A stretch of 64,000 nt of DNA, taken from Marinomonas profundi. GTDB taxonomy: Bacteria; Pseudomonadota; Gammaproteobacteria; Pseudomonadales; Marinomonadaceae. The notes under the pieces are model-generated. The model ran no database searches, was not told the DNA's origin, and was given only the letters and a program-made list of their open reading frames with translations. A program made the translations under genes and the position numbers. The stretch lies in the NCBI RefSeq assembly GCF_020694005.1, contig NZ_CP073013.1, positions 248,001 through 312,000 on the forward strand. Reading direction: 5' to 3'. The first letter of the stretch is position 1; every line of letters begins with the position of its first letter. Of this stretch, positions 48,222 to 57,374 are shown piece after piece.

Positions 48222-48410
48222 TTCTTTTTAGCAATAAGTTCAAACAGAACGTTCTTTTGTCAGCATTAAATACCAACAATAAAGTAAAAAAGGCGTGAGA
48301 AACGGGTTCTCAGCAAGTTTGCTAATGTGGGGGTGAGCGCTTGACTAAATGTACACTAAAAAGGATGTAGATGCAGTATGATCCGAATCAATCACTTTGT
48401 CTATAAAAGG

Positions 48411-49799
48411 CTATTTATCCTTCAACAAGGGTAAACTCACTTCCACTAGCAAGCCGCCTAACGCACTGTGCGATGCGCGAATGCTACCACTGTGCTGACG
48501 AATCGCACTTTCAGCAATGGCCAACCCAAGCCCTGTTCCGCCACTGTGACGATCACGAGCAGTAGACACCCGATAGAAAGGTCGGAAAATAGAATCTAAC
48601 TCTTCTTCTGGCACCCCTTCACCATCATCTTCCACTAGGATGTGTAGCCTATTCGCCTTCACTTCCAGCCTTACTTGAATGGTATTTTTACTATAATAAA
48701 TCGCGTTACGCACTATATTCTCTAACGCGCTCATTAACAGCTGTGGATGACAAATTACCTGCCGATCAGGGATGTCACTCACGCAAAGCGTTTTCCCTCT
48801 CTGCTCCGCTTCGAATTGGCTGTCCATCAACAACCCTTCCCACAGGCTAGAAAGCGGCTGCACCTCTCTGGTCAAATGGCTATCAACCTGCATACTGGAT
48901 AGCTCTAGTAGCTTGCCGATCATTTGTTCCAAACGCTGCGCCTCAAGATCAATCCGCGCCAAATCAGGGCTGTCGCCTTGTTTTCTGATCGCCAATGCTT
49001 GAGCCATTCTTAAACGCGTTAACGGTGATCGAAGCTCATGGGAAATATCTGACAACAATCGCTGCTGTCGAGAAATCATCGAATTCACCGCTTCCACCAT
49101 TTGATTAAAACTGGCGCCAGCTTGACGAAATTCCGAGGTGCCTCTTTCAAGGTCCGGGTCAATTTCAAAAATCCCTTGCGCTACCCGCTGAGCGGCTTTT
49201 TCTAAACGCCGAGCCGGTTGACTAAGCGCCCAAGCAAGCCACAACAACAACGGCGTACTCACCAACATAACCGCAAACAACAAACGAAACGGATGATCAA
49301 ACAGCTGTAGCAAAAAATGTGGTGGCTCATCCCATTTCATCCCCACATAAAGATAAAAATCCCCTTGCGCAAGTTGAATCGGCACCGGCCCAGACAACAT
49401 TGTTTTACCATAGAGCTTTTGTTGTGGCTGTAAAGGGTCGTCTATCGTAGTCACAAAATTACGTAACGCCCTCTGCATAAAGTCAGGCCGCCGATGAGAA
49501 GACAAAATATTGCCATCGCGATCGGTGATAAACAGCCTCTGCTTGTTGTCTTCAGCGCCTCGATGTGAACGCTCTTCAAGGCGCTCCAATATGTGGCTCA
49601 AATCCATCTGATGAGAAAATACGTGTTGGAGTCGGTCCCGCACTTGCAGCATTCGATCGTAGTCTGGCGGCGCAATGTCTCTGGTCTTACGTGGATCAAA
49701 ATGCGGCAGAGCCAACACCACCAACACCACTAAAAACATAACAAACCAGAAAATAGCAAAAATCCGCCCATACAAACTGGTCATATTGGGTAAACGCAT
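48411..49799 (-). CDS. cpxA: CpxA-like sensor histidine kinase
   Basis: 462 aa. TM1 about 11-31, periplasmic sensor about 32-168, TM2 about 170-192, HAMP, then HisKA with His254 in SDISHELRSPLTRL, the N box ALENIVRNAIYYS, and ATP-lid GEGVPEEELDSIF and GGTGLGLAIAES. It senses envelope stress and phosphorylates CpxR. The ATG overlaps the cpxR stop (TAATG). Sequence is CpxA-like in order and sensor size; a divergent Spy/CpxP gene supports this. Confidence 0.9.
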   Translation of the reverse strand: MRLPNMTSLYGRIFAIFWFVMFLVVLVVLALPHFDPRKTRDIAPPDYDRMLQVRDRLQHVFSHQMDLSHILERLEERSHRGAEDNKQRLFITDRDGNILSSHRRPDFMQRALRNFVTTIDDPLQPQQKLYGKTMLSGPVPIQLAQGDFYLYVGMKWDEPPHFLLQLFDHPFRLLFAVMLVSTPLLLWLAWALSQPARRLEKAAQRVAQGIFEIDPDLERGTSEFRQAGASFNQMVEAVNSMISRQQRLLSDISHELRSPLTRLRMAQALAIRKQGDSPDLARIDLEAQRLEQMIGKLLELSSMQVDSHLTREVQPLSSLWEGLLMDSQFEAEQRGKTLCVSDIPDRQVICHPQLLMSALENIVRNAIYYSKNTIQVRLEVKANRLHILVEDDGEGVPEEELDSIFRPFYRVSTARDRHSGGTGLGLAIAESAIRQHSGSIRASHSALGGLLVEVSLPLLKDK

Positions 49800-50482
49800 T
49801 ACTCTCCCTCCACCAGCAAATAACCTCGGCCACGAAGGGTCTTGATTCTCGGCTTACCATTTGGCCAATCGGGTAGCTTTTTTCGTAAATTAGACACATG
49901 CATATCTATCGCACGATCAAACGCCGCCAAACGCTTACCCAATACATCAAGACTGAGAACTTCTTTGGTTAGCACTTGGCCTGGATAACGCAAAAAATAA
50001 TGCAACAAAGCAAACTCTGTGCTGGTCAAATCCAAAAGCAGTCCATTGCAATAGGCTTCTAATCTGCCCGGATACAAGGTGATATCTCGATATTCAACGG
50101 CATCATTTTGTGGGGTTTTGTGCTGCTGAGTTCGGCGTAAAATGGCGCGAATTCGAGCTAACAACTCTCGCTCACTGAATGGTTTTGGCAAATAATCATC
50201 CGCCCCTAGCTCTAGGCCAACCACACGATCGATCTCGTCGCCTTTTGCGGTCAACATCAAGACAGGCACATCCCATTTGTCTCGCAACAATTTGAGCGTT
50301 TCAAAGCCGTTGAGCTTGGGCATCATCACATCCAATAACACCAAATCAACCTTGTCGTTCATCGCCTCTAGGCCAGCGGCGCCATCATAGGCCACAGCAA
50401 CGGTGCAATTCTCAAAGGACAACACCTCTTTTAGCAAATCGCTCAGCTCAACATCATCGTCGATAATCAAAATATGCGGCAT
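49799..50482 (-). CDS. cpxR: CpxR-like response regulator (OmpR family)
   Basis: 227 aa from ATG 50482. Receiver domain with acidic pocket IIDDD (6-10), phospho-acceptor Asp51 in LVLLDVMMP, Thr and Lys in MLTAKGDEID; C-terminal winged helix of OmpR type with LRGRGYLLV near the end. First gene of cpxRA. It likely binds the TTTAC pair at 50572-50586 to control itself and the divergent chaperone gene. Confidence 0.92.
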   Translation of the reverse strand: MPHILIIDDDVELSDLLKEVLSFENCTVAVAYDGAAGLEAMNDKVDLVLLDVMMPKLNGFETLKLLRDKWDVPVLMLTAKGDEIDRVVGLELGADDYLPKPFSERELLARIRAILRRTQQHKTPQNDAVEYRDITLYPGRLEAYCNGLLLDLTSTEFALLHYFLRYPGQVLTKEVLSLDVLGKRLAAFDRAIDMHVSNLRKKLPDWPNGKPRIKTLRGRGYLLVEGE

Positions 50483-50540
50483 CAATATTTCCTACAAAAC
50501 CATTCCAAAAGCCCAATAAACACCATGGCACTAGGGTCAT

Positions 50541-50607
50541 TTTACGTCGAAAAGACACATTAAATGCCGCCTTTACCATTCTTTACCTTGTCGATACACC
50601 GCTTTAC
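50541..50607. promoter_or_regulatory. CpxR box pair between cpxR and the Spy/CpxP gene
   Basis: TTTAC-CATTC-TTTAC at 50572-50586 is exactly the reverse complement of the CpxR box GTAAA-N5-GTAAA. Two additional TTTAC half-sites lie nearby (50541-50545 and 50603-50607). The location between the divergent cpxRA and Spy/CpxP-family genes is the classical arrangement. Confidence 0.82.
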
Positions 50608-50710
50608 CTAGCAATCTCTATTCTATCTCTACACGTTCAACACGCCGTCATTGGCCATCAAATAATCAACCCAAGCAATACATTATTAAACCCTAGAAAA
50701 GGAAGAAAAT

Positions 50711-51217
50711 ATGAATATGACAAAAAGAATCCTCTTAGCCGCCGTTGTTTTACCATTAACCTTGGGAACAGCCAGTGCATTCGCCTTCGGAGGAAAAGAC
50801 CACAGAGGGTCACATGAAGAATGCAGACCCGGACTCGATCGCGGCATAATGAAAGAGCTGGATTTAACCGACAGTCAAAAAGAACAATTCAAACAGCACC
50901 GCCAAGCCAATCAAGAAGCAATGAAAAAACGCTTTAAAGACAACGCTCAACAAAACGACAAAACACACCAAGCTCGCTTCAATGCTATGAACGACTTACT
51001 GCTTGCCGAGACATTCGACTCAGCAAAAGCCACAGCGCTGGTACAAAAAATGTCCGACAAACAAACAGAGCGCCACGTGAATATGCTTAACAAGCAACAC
51101 GACATGCTGAGTATCCTAACGCCAGAGCAAAAAACAAAATTCACCGAGTTACAAAAAGCACGCATGAATAAATGCGCTGACAGCATGCCTTCTCATAAAG
51201 GCAAAGATCGCCGCTAA
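50711..51217 (+). CDS. Spy/CpxP-family periplasmic chaperone
   Basis: 168 aa. Signal peptide (MNMTKRILLAAVVLPLTLGTASAFA, cleavage about 25). Two LTxxQ motifs, LTDSQKEQF and LTPEQKTKF, define the family; mainly basic and helical, ending in a Lys-rich tail. CpxP inhibits CpxA and hands misfolded proteins to DegP; Spy is an ATP-independent chaperone. It lies opposite cpxR across a CpxR box, so Cpx-controlled. Exact orthologue (CpxP or Spy) is open. Confidence 0.9.
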   Translation: MNMTKRILLAAVVLPLTLGTASAFAFGGKDHRGSHEECRPGLDRGIMKELDLTDSQKEQFKQHRQANQEAMKKRFKDNAQQNDKTHQARFNAMNDLLLAETFDSAKATALVQKMSDKQTERHVNMLNKQHDMLSILTPEQKTKFTELQKARMNKCADSMPSHKGKDRR

Positions 51218-51280
51218 CTGCAAAACGCTCCCTTCAAAAAGACGGCCAATCAGTCGTCTTTTACTTTTTCAGAGCAACCC

Positions 51281-51559
51281 TTAACGGCGTTTCCAAATTC
51301 TGGCTACCGCTCGATCACTGCCCAAGAAACCCACAATCTCACACACCAAGCCAGTCAACAAAAATAACATGATAGGGATAACACCAGCGGCTTCACCCGT
51401 TGCTAATGTCATCATCATAGAAATACTCGCAATGACGAAACACAACCCGCCCAACACAATTAAGATCGTTCGATATGACGACTTATAATCGTAATCGCCC
51501 TCGCCCGACTCAAACATTTTCAATACCGGAGAACACAACTTTCTCATGCCTTCTTTCAT
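51281..51559 (-). CDS. Small conserved two-helix membrane protein
   Basis: 92 aa. N-terminal hydrophilic segment (MKEGMRKLCSPVLKMFESGEGDYDYKSSYR), then two membrane helices (about 31-52 and 60-80) and a short basic tail, giving an in-out-in hairpin. Family name not recognised with confidence, though the FESGEGDYDYK region looks conserved. M5 is an alternative start. No operon partner. Confidence 0.7.
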   Translation of the reverse strand: MKEGMRKLCSPVLKMFESGEGDYDYKSSYRTILIVLGGLCFVIASISMMMTLATGEAAGVIPIMLFLLTGLVCEIVGFLGSDRAVARIWKRR

Positions 51560-51783
51560 ATCAATTGACCTTTATCCTGTAAATTCATCGTGTAAATTTA
51601 TATTAAGCGCTAAAGAAGAATGGCTTTTATATCATTAAGTTAAGCCAAAAGACGACGTTTCCAAGAAAAAACCACCCCTTCTGGCTAAACTTTGAGCGAT
51701 TGCCGCCGATCGCATAGAGACAGGAAAACACTCAAATTCGTTTTTTAAACGGATTTTCTCTTATTGGATAAACGGAGAATAAA

Positions 51784-52329
51784 ATGAAAAAAATACTATT
51801 TTCAAGCTTAGTGGCCAGCGCATTCACCCTTTCAATGACAGCACAAGCTGACACATTTACCTACCTAGATTACGGCTTTGGCAGCATCGATCCTGATTAT
51901 ACTGTTTCAGACGATGATTATTCTTCTCTTTCTGGTGCCTTTGAAACTTCCAGCGGGCCTTTTATCGCCTTCGAATCAACCGAATATGGCAGCACAGATG
52001 TCATGGCCATCGGCGCTGGCGCTTACACGCCGGTTGGCAGCCAAGCGAGCTTATTCGGAGTCTTACAATATGTGAAAGTGGATTTGGGCAGAACCGACGA
52101 GACAGGCTTTAGAGTATCACTCGGGTTAAGAAGCACCCTATCAGACCGCGTCGAATTAGAAGGCAAGGTAAAATACGATGATGTTTTTGCAGAAACTGAC
52201 ACCAGCTTTGCTGCAGCCCTTAGATACTATGTAAGCAAAAACTTCTCCATCGCCGCCAATTACGACACGGCAGAACTGGCTGGCAACGACCAAAACGCCA
52301 TGTTTGCGTCACTCAGGTTGAGCTTTTAA
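51784..52329 (+). CDS. Small outer-membrane beta-barrel protein
   Basis: 181 aa. Signal peptide (MKKILFSSLVASAFTLSMTAQA-D, cleavage 22). The mature part is a run of alternating strands with Gly/Ser/Thr, including GAYTPVGSQASLFGVLQYVKVDLG, FRVSLGLRSTL, and ends in SLRLSF with a C-terminal Phe as in outer-membrane barrels; about 8 strands fit. Role unknown. CGGAG ribosome site. Confidence 0.8.
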   Translation: MKKILFSSLVASAFTLSMTAQADTFTYLDYGFGSIDPDYTVSDDDYSSLSGAFETSSGPFIAFESTEYGSTDVMAIGAGAYTPVGSQASLFGVLQYVKVDLGRTDETGFRVSLGLRSTLSDRVELEGKVKYDDVFAETDTSFAAALRYYVSKNFSIAANYDTAELAGNDQNAMFASLRLSF

Positions 52330-52394
52330 ATTGCCCACGCCACAAGTCATACCATGACTAGACAGCACCATTACAAACCGTAACTGCAGACAAC

Positions 52395-52432
52395 AAAAAA
52401 CGGGCTAACGTATACCGGTTAGCCCGTTTTTT
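52395..52432. terminator. Bidirectional terminator between the barrel gene and ilvE
   Basis: Stem AAAAAACGGGCTAAC (52395-52409) / GTTAGCCCGTTTTTT (52418-52432) with T-tracts on both strands between convergent genes. Confidence 0.93.
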
Positions 52433-52457
52433 TTACAGCTGAAACAGCGTTAACGCT

Positions 52458-53456
52458 CTAGCAAACTTTCGTCAGCCAGTTATATTTGTCTTCTGCTTTG
52501 CCCCATTGAATATCGTTCAATGCTTGGCGCAATTTATAAGCAATTGGACCTGGTTCACCAGAGCCTACCTTGTACTCTTTGTCATTATGAATAAAGGTAC
52601 CAACCGATGTCAGCACTGCGGCCGTGCCAGATAAAACCGCCTCTACCTCAGGTTTCGCTGAGCGTTCTAACAATTCAGCTACCGTCAAATCACGCTCAGT
52701 CACTGTCATGCCTAAATCCGTCGCCAGTGTCAAAATAGACGAACGCGTCACGCCATGTAAAAAAGTCGAATCCAAACCTTTGGTGATGATTTCATTACCA
52801 TCAATCAGCAGAAAATTCGCGGCGCCCGTTTCTTGAACATCGCCATTGGGGCAAAACAAAATCTGATCCGCTTGCACTTCTTGTTTGGCCTTAGAAATTG
52901 GCCCTAGAGCACTCGCATAGTTACCGCCACTCTTAATCATGCCCATGTGTGGCGCACAACGCATGCCCGTTTCATCTAACAAAAGACGCAAGGCTTTCGC
53001 ACCGCCAGTAAAGTAATCTCCAACAGGAGACAACAAAATGTACAACATAGATGAAAGAGCAGGCGCGGCCGCCTTACCTACGGCGGCTTCGGTACCAATA
53101 TGTGTCGGACGAACATACAAAGACCCAGGTGGCTCTGGCACCTCAGTCGCAAACTCAGCCACCGCATCTAAAATCATTTGCGAAACCTGAGCTTCATCAA
53201 CATTGGGTAAAGACAATAAACGGCTACTTTGCGCTAAACGCTTAACATTTTGGTCCATGCGAAACACATGCACACTGCCATCGGCGTGGCGGAAGGCTTT
53301 TAATCCCTCAAAGCAAGTGCTTGAATAATGTAAAACATGCGCCCCAGGGTGCAATTGAATACTATCCGAAGCCACAAGACTTGCGTCACTCCATTGACCA
53401 TTATCAAATGTTGCCAATACCATTTTAGGCATAAACACGCTACCAAAAGCCGCCAT
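52458..53456 (-). CDS. ilvE: Branched-chain amino acid aminotransferase
   Basis: 332 aa, PLP fold type IV. Catalyses the last transamination of Val, Leu and Ile synthesis. Seen: SSTCFEGLKAFRHADGSVHVFRMDQN, SLYVRPTHIG, KSGGNYASAL with the PLP Lys, and QETGAANFLLIDG. This is the class II (short, Bacillus/pseudomonad-like) IlvE. ATG preceded by AGGAAAC. Confidence 0.9.
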   Translation of the reverse strand: MAAFGSVFMPKMVLATFDNGQWSDASLVASDSIQLHPGAHVLHYSSTCFEGLKAFRHADGSVHVFRMDQNVKRLAQSSRLLSLPNVDEAQVSQMILDAVAEFATEVPEPPGSLYVRPTHIGTEAAVGKAAAPALSSMLYILLSPVGDYFTGGAKALRLLLDETGMRCAPHMGMIKSGGNYASALGPISKAKQEVQADQILFCPNGDVQETGAANFLLIDGNEIITKGLDSTFLHGVTRSSILTLATDLGMTVTERDLTVAELLERSAKPEVEAVLSGTAAVLTSVGTFIHNDKEYKVGSGEPGPIAYKLRQALNDIQWGKAEDKYNWLTKVC

Positions 53457-53700
53457 TATTGTTTCCTATATTGTTAAATGATTACGAGCAACAAACACTC
53501 ACTATGTCAGCCACTAGACTGACACAAGCTGCATTCACGACTCAATTGCATGATAGTAAAACGGAAAACCGAATGAAGAAAGTAAATCATAAATCACAGC
53601 GTAAATAGAAGAGGTATTATCAAGAATTTAACGCATGAGAAAACGACAAAATGTACTGCAGTACACAAAACCCGCTTGGCTACGCCATCAAACTTGGCAT

Positions 53701-53745
53701 AATCCAATTTAGCACAATCCAATTTAACACAATCAAACTTAACGC
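53701..53745. repeat. 15-bp tandem repeat, three copies
   Basis: aatccaatttagcac, aatccaatttaacac and aatcaaacttaacgc in direct tandem, ending two bases before the GGDEF gene stop codon. Non-coding. Confidence 0.85.
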
Positions 53746-53747
53746 AC

Positions 53748-54629
53748 TCATACGGCGCTGGCTACCGCCACTTTGTTACCGCCTTTATTTTTTGCTAAAT
53801 ACATAGCTTGGTCAGCGGACTGCATCAAGTCTAATGCCTCACAACCATTCTCTGGATAAAAGGCAATGCCAATGCTAGAAGACACATGTAATAAGGCCCC
53901 GTCGACGTCAAATGCGCCAGCCAAGTTGGCACAAATTTTATCCGCCACCTTGGCGGCGCTTTCCAAGTCTCTGGTTCCATTTAAAATCACTAAAAACTCA
54001 TCACCACCTAAACGTCCCACGGTGTCCGATTTACGCACACAGGCTCCGAGCCGAAGCGCTATTTTTTGCAATAATTTATCGCCAACAGCATGACCGTGGT
54101 AATCATTGATGTGTTTGAAACCATCAATATCAATAAATAAAACAGACAAGCCCGTCATCTCACGCTCAGCTAAAGTCAATGCAATCTGTAAACGATCTAA
54201 CAACAAGGTGCGATTTGGCAAATCGGTCAAATCGTCATGACCAGCCGCATAGAGCAATTTCGCCTCCATGCTTTTGCGCTCGGTAATATCATGGGCGACA
54301 GCAATGCGTACTTGATGCTCTTCTGACCACCTCGCAGACCACAACACATAAACTACCTTGCCATCTTTTCGAACCCAACGGTTTTCAAAACGAGGAGACA
54401 ACACCCCCGCCAGCAAATGCTCAACGACGTCTAAGGTTTTCCCTCTGTCTTCTGGGTACACCAAATCCACCATCGGCTTACCAATTACCTCGTGCGGGGC
54501 ATAACCAAACATGTGCTCAAACGCGGCACTGACAAAAACGAAATAACCAAAACGATCAACAACGCAAACCGCGTCTAACATCAACTCCATGACATCTTCG
54601 AGACTAACCGACAGCTCATTATTTTTCAT
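53748..54629 (-). CDS. PAS-GGDEF diguanylate cyclase
   Basis: 293 aa from ATG 54629 (AGGTG upstream). An N-terminal PAS domain (about 10-120) ends in the usual VAHDITERK linker, then a GGDEF domain (about 125-293) with intact GGDEF (208-212) and an inhibitory I-site RKSD (199-202) five residues before it. So it should make c-di-GMP from two GTP with product inhibition. Cytoplasmic, no membrane helix; the PAS ligand is not visible. Confidence 0.93.
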   Translation of the reverse strand: MKNNELSVSLEDVMELMLDAVCVVDRFGYFVFVSAAFEHMFGYAPHEVIGKPMVDLVYPEDRGKTLDVVEHLLAGVLSPRFENRWVRKDGKVVYVLWSARWSEEHQVRIAVAHDITERKSMEAKLLYAAGHDDLTDLPNRTLLLDRLQIALTLAEREMTGLSVLFIDIDGFKHINDYHGHAVGDKLLQKIALRLGACVRKSDTVGRLGGDEFLVILNGTRDLESAAKVADKICANLAGAFDVDGALLHVSSSIGIAFYPENGCEALDLMQSADQAMYLAKNKGGNKVAVASAV

Positions 54630-54904
54630 AACACAACGCACCTAGATATAATAAAAGCCGTACCATTAATGGATTGTAGAAGACAATTTACTAAAGTGCC
54701 GTCAAGATAAGCATTAATTATCTATGGTGTTTGTATGAAAAATCTAGGTAAATTACATATTGTAACGAGATTAACGACAGTCATACCGCAATAACCCTGA
54801 AACACCCACACCTATCCACTCAAAACCGCCTTGAGGGCTGGCTCACGCTTTTGCCGTTGGGTTAAAGTAGAACCTACATTGATCGTTTTATAAGAGAAAT
54901 ATTG

Positions 54905-55663
54905 ATGGAATTTATTGTCTACACGCTATCTGAGCTTGTATTTATATCGCTCATCATTACGGCTTTTTTCACCTCCATGCTAACCGCCAGTCTAGGCGCT
55001 GGCGGAGGGATACTCATGCTGGGGGTGATCGCTCAGGTTATGCCACCACAACTTGTCATCCCAATCCATGGCATTATCCAACTTGGCTCTAACGCAGGAA
55101 GAGCCTCGATGAGCTGGCGGTCAATCGATTGGAACGTTATTGTGGCTTTCTTACCGGGCGCGGTTATTGGCTCTGCCATCGGACTATTAGTATTAATCAC
55201 GCTATCGACTGCCATGATGTACCTGCTTATCTCAGGGTTTATTCTCTTTTTATGTTGGGGTCCTAAACTTCCTAAAATCGCCTTAGGGAAAATTGGCATA
55301 AGCTTTGCCAGCTTAACCACAACCTTTCTGACGCTTTTTGTCGGTGCCACTGGCCCCTTAGTCGGCGCCTTTATTAAACGAATACACGCAGATAAACAGA
55401 AAACCATCGCCACATTTGCCGCCATAATGACACTTCAACACAGCTGTAAAATTGCCGTCTTTGGCTATACTGGCTTCAATATCACACCCTGGATCCCGTT
55501 ACTAATCTGCATGATACTCAGCGGAGCGCTCGGCACTTGGGTTGGATTACGTCTATCCAAAAAAATACCCGATAAACACTTCCACCTCATGTTTAATATT
55601 TTACTGTCACTACTCGCACTGCGGTTAATTTGGCAAGCCATTGGTCTACTCTCTCAAGAGTGA
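54905..55663 (+). CDS. TauE/SafE-family membrane transporter
   Basis: 252 aa, about eight helices. TauE/SafE (DUF81) repeat layout: GAGGGILMLGV after helix 2, and the second copy FVGATGPLVGAFI. Family members export sulfite or sulfoacetate-derived anions; the substrate here is not known. Starts at ATG 54905, since the TTG at 54902 only overlaps it. A 22-bp tandem duplication spans its stop codon. Confidence 0.88.
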   Translation: MEFIVYTLSELVFISLIITAFFTSMLTASLGAGGGILMLGVIAQVMPPQLVIPIHGIIQLGSNAGRASMSWRSIDWNVIVAFLPGAVIGSAIGLLVLITLSTAMMYLLISGFILFLCWGPKLPKIALGKIGISFASLTTTFLTLFVGATGPLVGAFIKRIHADKQKTIATFAAIMTLQHSCKIAVFGYTGFNITPWIPLLICMILSGALGTWVGLRLSKKIPDKHFHLMFNILLSLLALRLIWQAIGLLSQE

Positions 55664-55696
55664 TAATCGGTCGGCTCAAGAGTGATAATCGGTCGG
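55653..55696 (+). repeat. 22-bp tandem duplication spanning the TauE stop codon
   Basis: Two exact head-to-tail copies of a 22-bp unit, 55653-55674 and 55675-55696 (starts ctcaagagtgataatcgg). The first copy contains the TGA stop at 55661-55663; the second lies between the convergent genes. Confidence 0.93.
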
Positions 55697-55697
55697 C

Positions 55698-56612
55698 TTA
55701 GCGGCGCCTTACAATTTGCAAAATCAAACTAACAAAAATAAACAAGGCTCCTAGCCAGCCGAGCGCTGAAAAACGTTCCCCAACAACGAACACAGCAAGC
55801 ACTAACGCTACAACAGGTTCAAGCAAGGTAATCAAGGTCGCTTTACTGGCTTCAACATACCGCAAACCATAACCAAAGCAGAGATACCCCAAGAACATCG
55901 GCACCACCGCCATATAAATGGCTACGCTGGCATTCAACTGGCTCGCAAACAAGTTATCGCCCGTCACACTCAAAGAAGGCAAGAGTACGATTGCCGCCAA
56001 GCCAAACATAATCGACATAGCCGATTTCGAATGCATGCCTTGTCCAATCATGCTTTTAGCAACCCAAGAATACGTTGCATAAGTCAAACCCGCCATCAAG
56101 CCTAAACCAACCCCACCCAACAGCATCAACTGATCAACATAAACACTCGAATCCGACTGCTTGCCCAACATGAGAAACAACATACCCACAGAGGCAATGA
56201 TAAAGCTAACCACCCAGACAACAGAGACTCTTTTTTGGCTAATAAAAAACTCCAGCATCACCGCAAAAAGCGGCGCACTCGCCAGTGAAATAACCGTACC
56301 AATCGCCACCCCCGACAAGCGCATGGAACTATAAAAAGCAAGCGGATAAAGCGCCACAGCCAATCCGCCTATCATCAAACTCTTTATATTTGGCAGCACC
56401 AGCGCCTTGTCTTTCAGCAAACGCCGCCAAGCCGTTAACACCAACAAAACACCTGCCGTTCCCATTGCAAAAGCACCAATGGCTAAAGGACTGATGGCCG
56501 GCGCAAAACTCGCCACCGTACCAGTCGTCGCCCATAAAAAACTCGCCAACGCGATAGCGGCAATGCCTCTAAAATACCCAACTTTCTGACTCATAGTGCT
56601 ATTGTCCCGCAT
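55698..56612 (-). CDS. EamA-family transporter (10-TM DMT)
   Basis: 304 aa, two EamA repeats, about ten helices. Motifs ALASFLWATTGTVA and LLEPVVALVLAVFVVGERFSALGWLGALFI in the second repeat. Drug/metabolite transporter superfamily; the first segment resembles RhaT/YdcZ-like carriers. Substrate (amino acid, metabolite or drug) not known. AAGGAG ribosome site. Ends near the duplicated repeat. Confidence 0.88.
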   Translation of the reverse strand: MRDNSTMSQKVGYFRGIAAIALASFLWATTGTVASFAPAISPLAIGAFAMGTAGVLLVLTAWRRLLKDKALVLPNIKSLMIGGLAVALYPLAFYSSMRLSGVAIGTVISLASAPLFAVMLEFFISQKRVSVVWVVSFIIASVGMLFLMLGKQSDSSVYVDQLMLLGGVGLGLMAGLTYATYSWVAKSMIGQGMHSKSAMSIMFGLAAIVLLPSLSVTGDNLFASQLNASVAIYMAVVPMFLGYLCFGYGLRYVEASKATLITLLEPVVALVLAVFVVGERFSALGWLGALFIFVSLILQIVRRR

Positions 56613-56635
56613 TGGATCTGATCTCCTTATTTAAA

Positions 56636-56681
56636 TCTCTCGCTCCCACGCTCCTGCGTGGAAATGCATACCAGCCTACCA
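56636..56681. repeat. Short palindromic repeat, copy 2 (left of the toxin-antitoxin pair)
   Basis: TCTCTCGCTCCCACGCTCCT then GCGTGGAAATGCATACC; near-identical over about 45 bases to the copy at 57375-57421, so the two form direct repeats around the toxin-antitoxin genes. Confidence 0.85.
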
Positions 56682-56788
56682 TTCCCTTAAAGCAGTTTGT
56701 TAGCTTACATTTCGCACGATTTAATCGTATTGACTATTTCGTTCGACAAGCTATACTCTGATAAGATTTCAAACTGTGGAGACTAACC

Positions 56789-57031
56789 ATGCACACATTG
56801 ACAGCAAATGACGCTAAACGAAATTTTGGTGAGCTACTTTTAAATGCTCAACGTCAGCCAATTAAGATCAGCAAAAACAGTAAAGATGCTGTTGTCGTTA
56901 TGTCTATACATGACTATGAAGAACTTGAGATGATGAAAGCTGAATACCTCAAACACTGCTTCATCGCGGCCAAAGATGACTTAGCAAAAGGTAACATCGT
57001 TGATGGTAAAGACTTTTTGAATGAGCTGTAA
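56789..57031 (+). CDS. Antitoxin, Phd/YefM family
   Basis: 80 aa. N-terminal Phd/YefM DNA-binding fold (LTANDAKRNFGELLLNAQRQPIKISKN, VVVMSIHDYEEL) and an acidic/hydrophobic C-terminal tail that would wrap the toxin. Eight bases before the toxin gene, same strand. It neutralises the toxin and represses the operon. GGAG ribosome site. Confidence 0.9.
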   Translation: MHTLTANDAKRNFGELLLNAQRQPIKISKNSKDAVVVMSIHDYEELEMMKAEYLKHCFIAAKDDLAKGNIVDGKDFLNEL

Positions 57032-57039
57032 CAAACAAT

Positions 57040-57339
57040 ATGCACCATAACCAATATAAACTGAGTAATGTAGCTCAAGCTCATTTACGCAAAGTGAAAA
57101 ATTATACCATCAACAACTTTTCTGAATGGCAGTGGCAACGCTACAAAGAAACACTACTCTCTGGCTTTCAAATGCTCGCCGACAACCCAGCTTTAGGACA
57201 AGGCTGCCATGAAATATACCGTAACGGGTTTTACTTTCCGATTGGGAAACATACTGCTTACTTTACAAAAGAAGATGGTTTCATCCTGATCGTAGCTGTA
57301 TTGGGACAATCGCAATTACCGCAAAATCACCTGAAATAA
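57040..57339 (+). CDS. Toxin, ParE/RelE family
   Basis: 99 aa. RelE/ParE fold: LSNVAQAHLRKVKNYTINNFSEWQW, MLADNPALGQGCHEI, and the closing strand HTAYFTKEDGFILIVAVLGQSQLP. The spacing and the ILIVAVLGQSQ end fit ParE (gyrase) more than RelE (mRNA interferase). It is part of a toxin-antitoxin pair bracketed by direct repeats, which suggests a mobile or recently inserted module. Confidence 0.88.
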   Translation: MHHNQYKLSNVAQAHLRKVKNYTINNFSEWQWQRYKETLLSGFQMLADNPALGQGCHEIYRNGFYFPIGKHTAYFTKEDGFILIVAVLGQSQLPQNHLK

Positions 57340-57374
57340 CTTAAAGAACTAGGCGGCACTTTCGGTGATAAGTC

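Noticed and set aside
48411..50482. Alternative call of the two-component pair as RstBA or another OmpR-class system
   Set aside because: The divergent Spy/CpxP gene and exact CpxR box favour Cpx; sequence alone would not be decisive.
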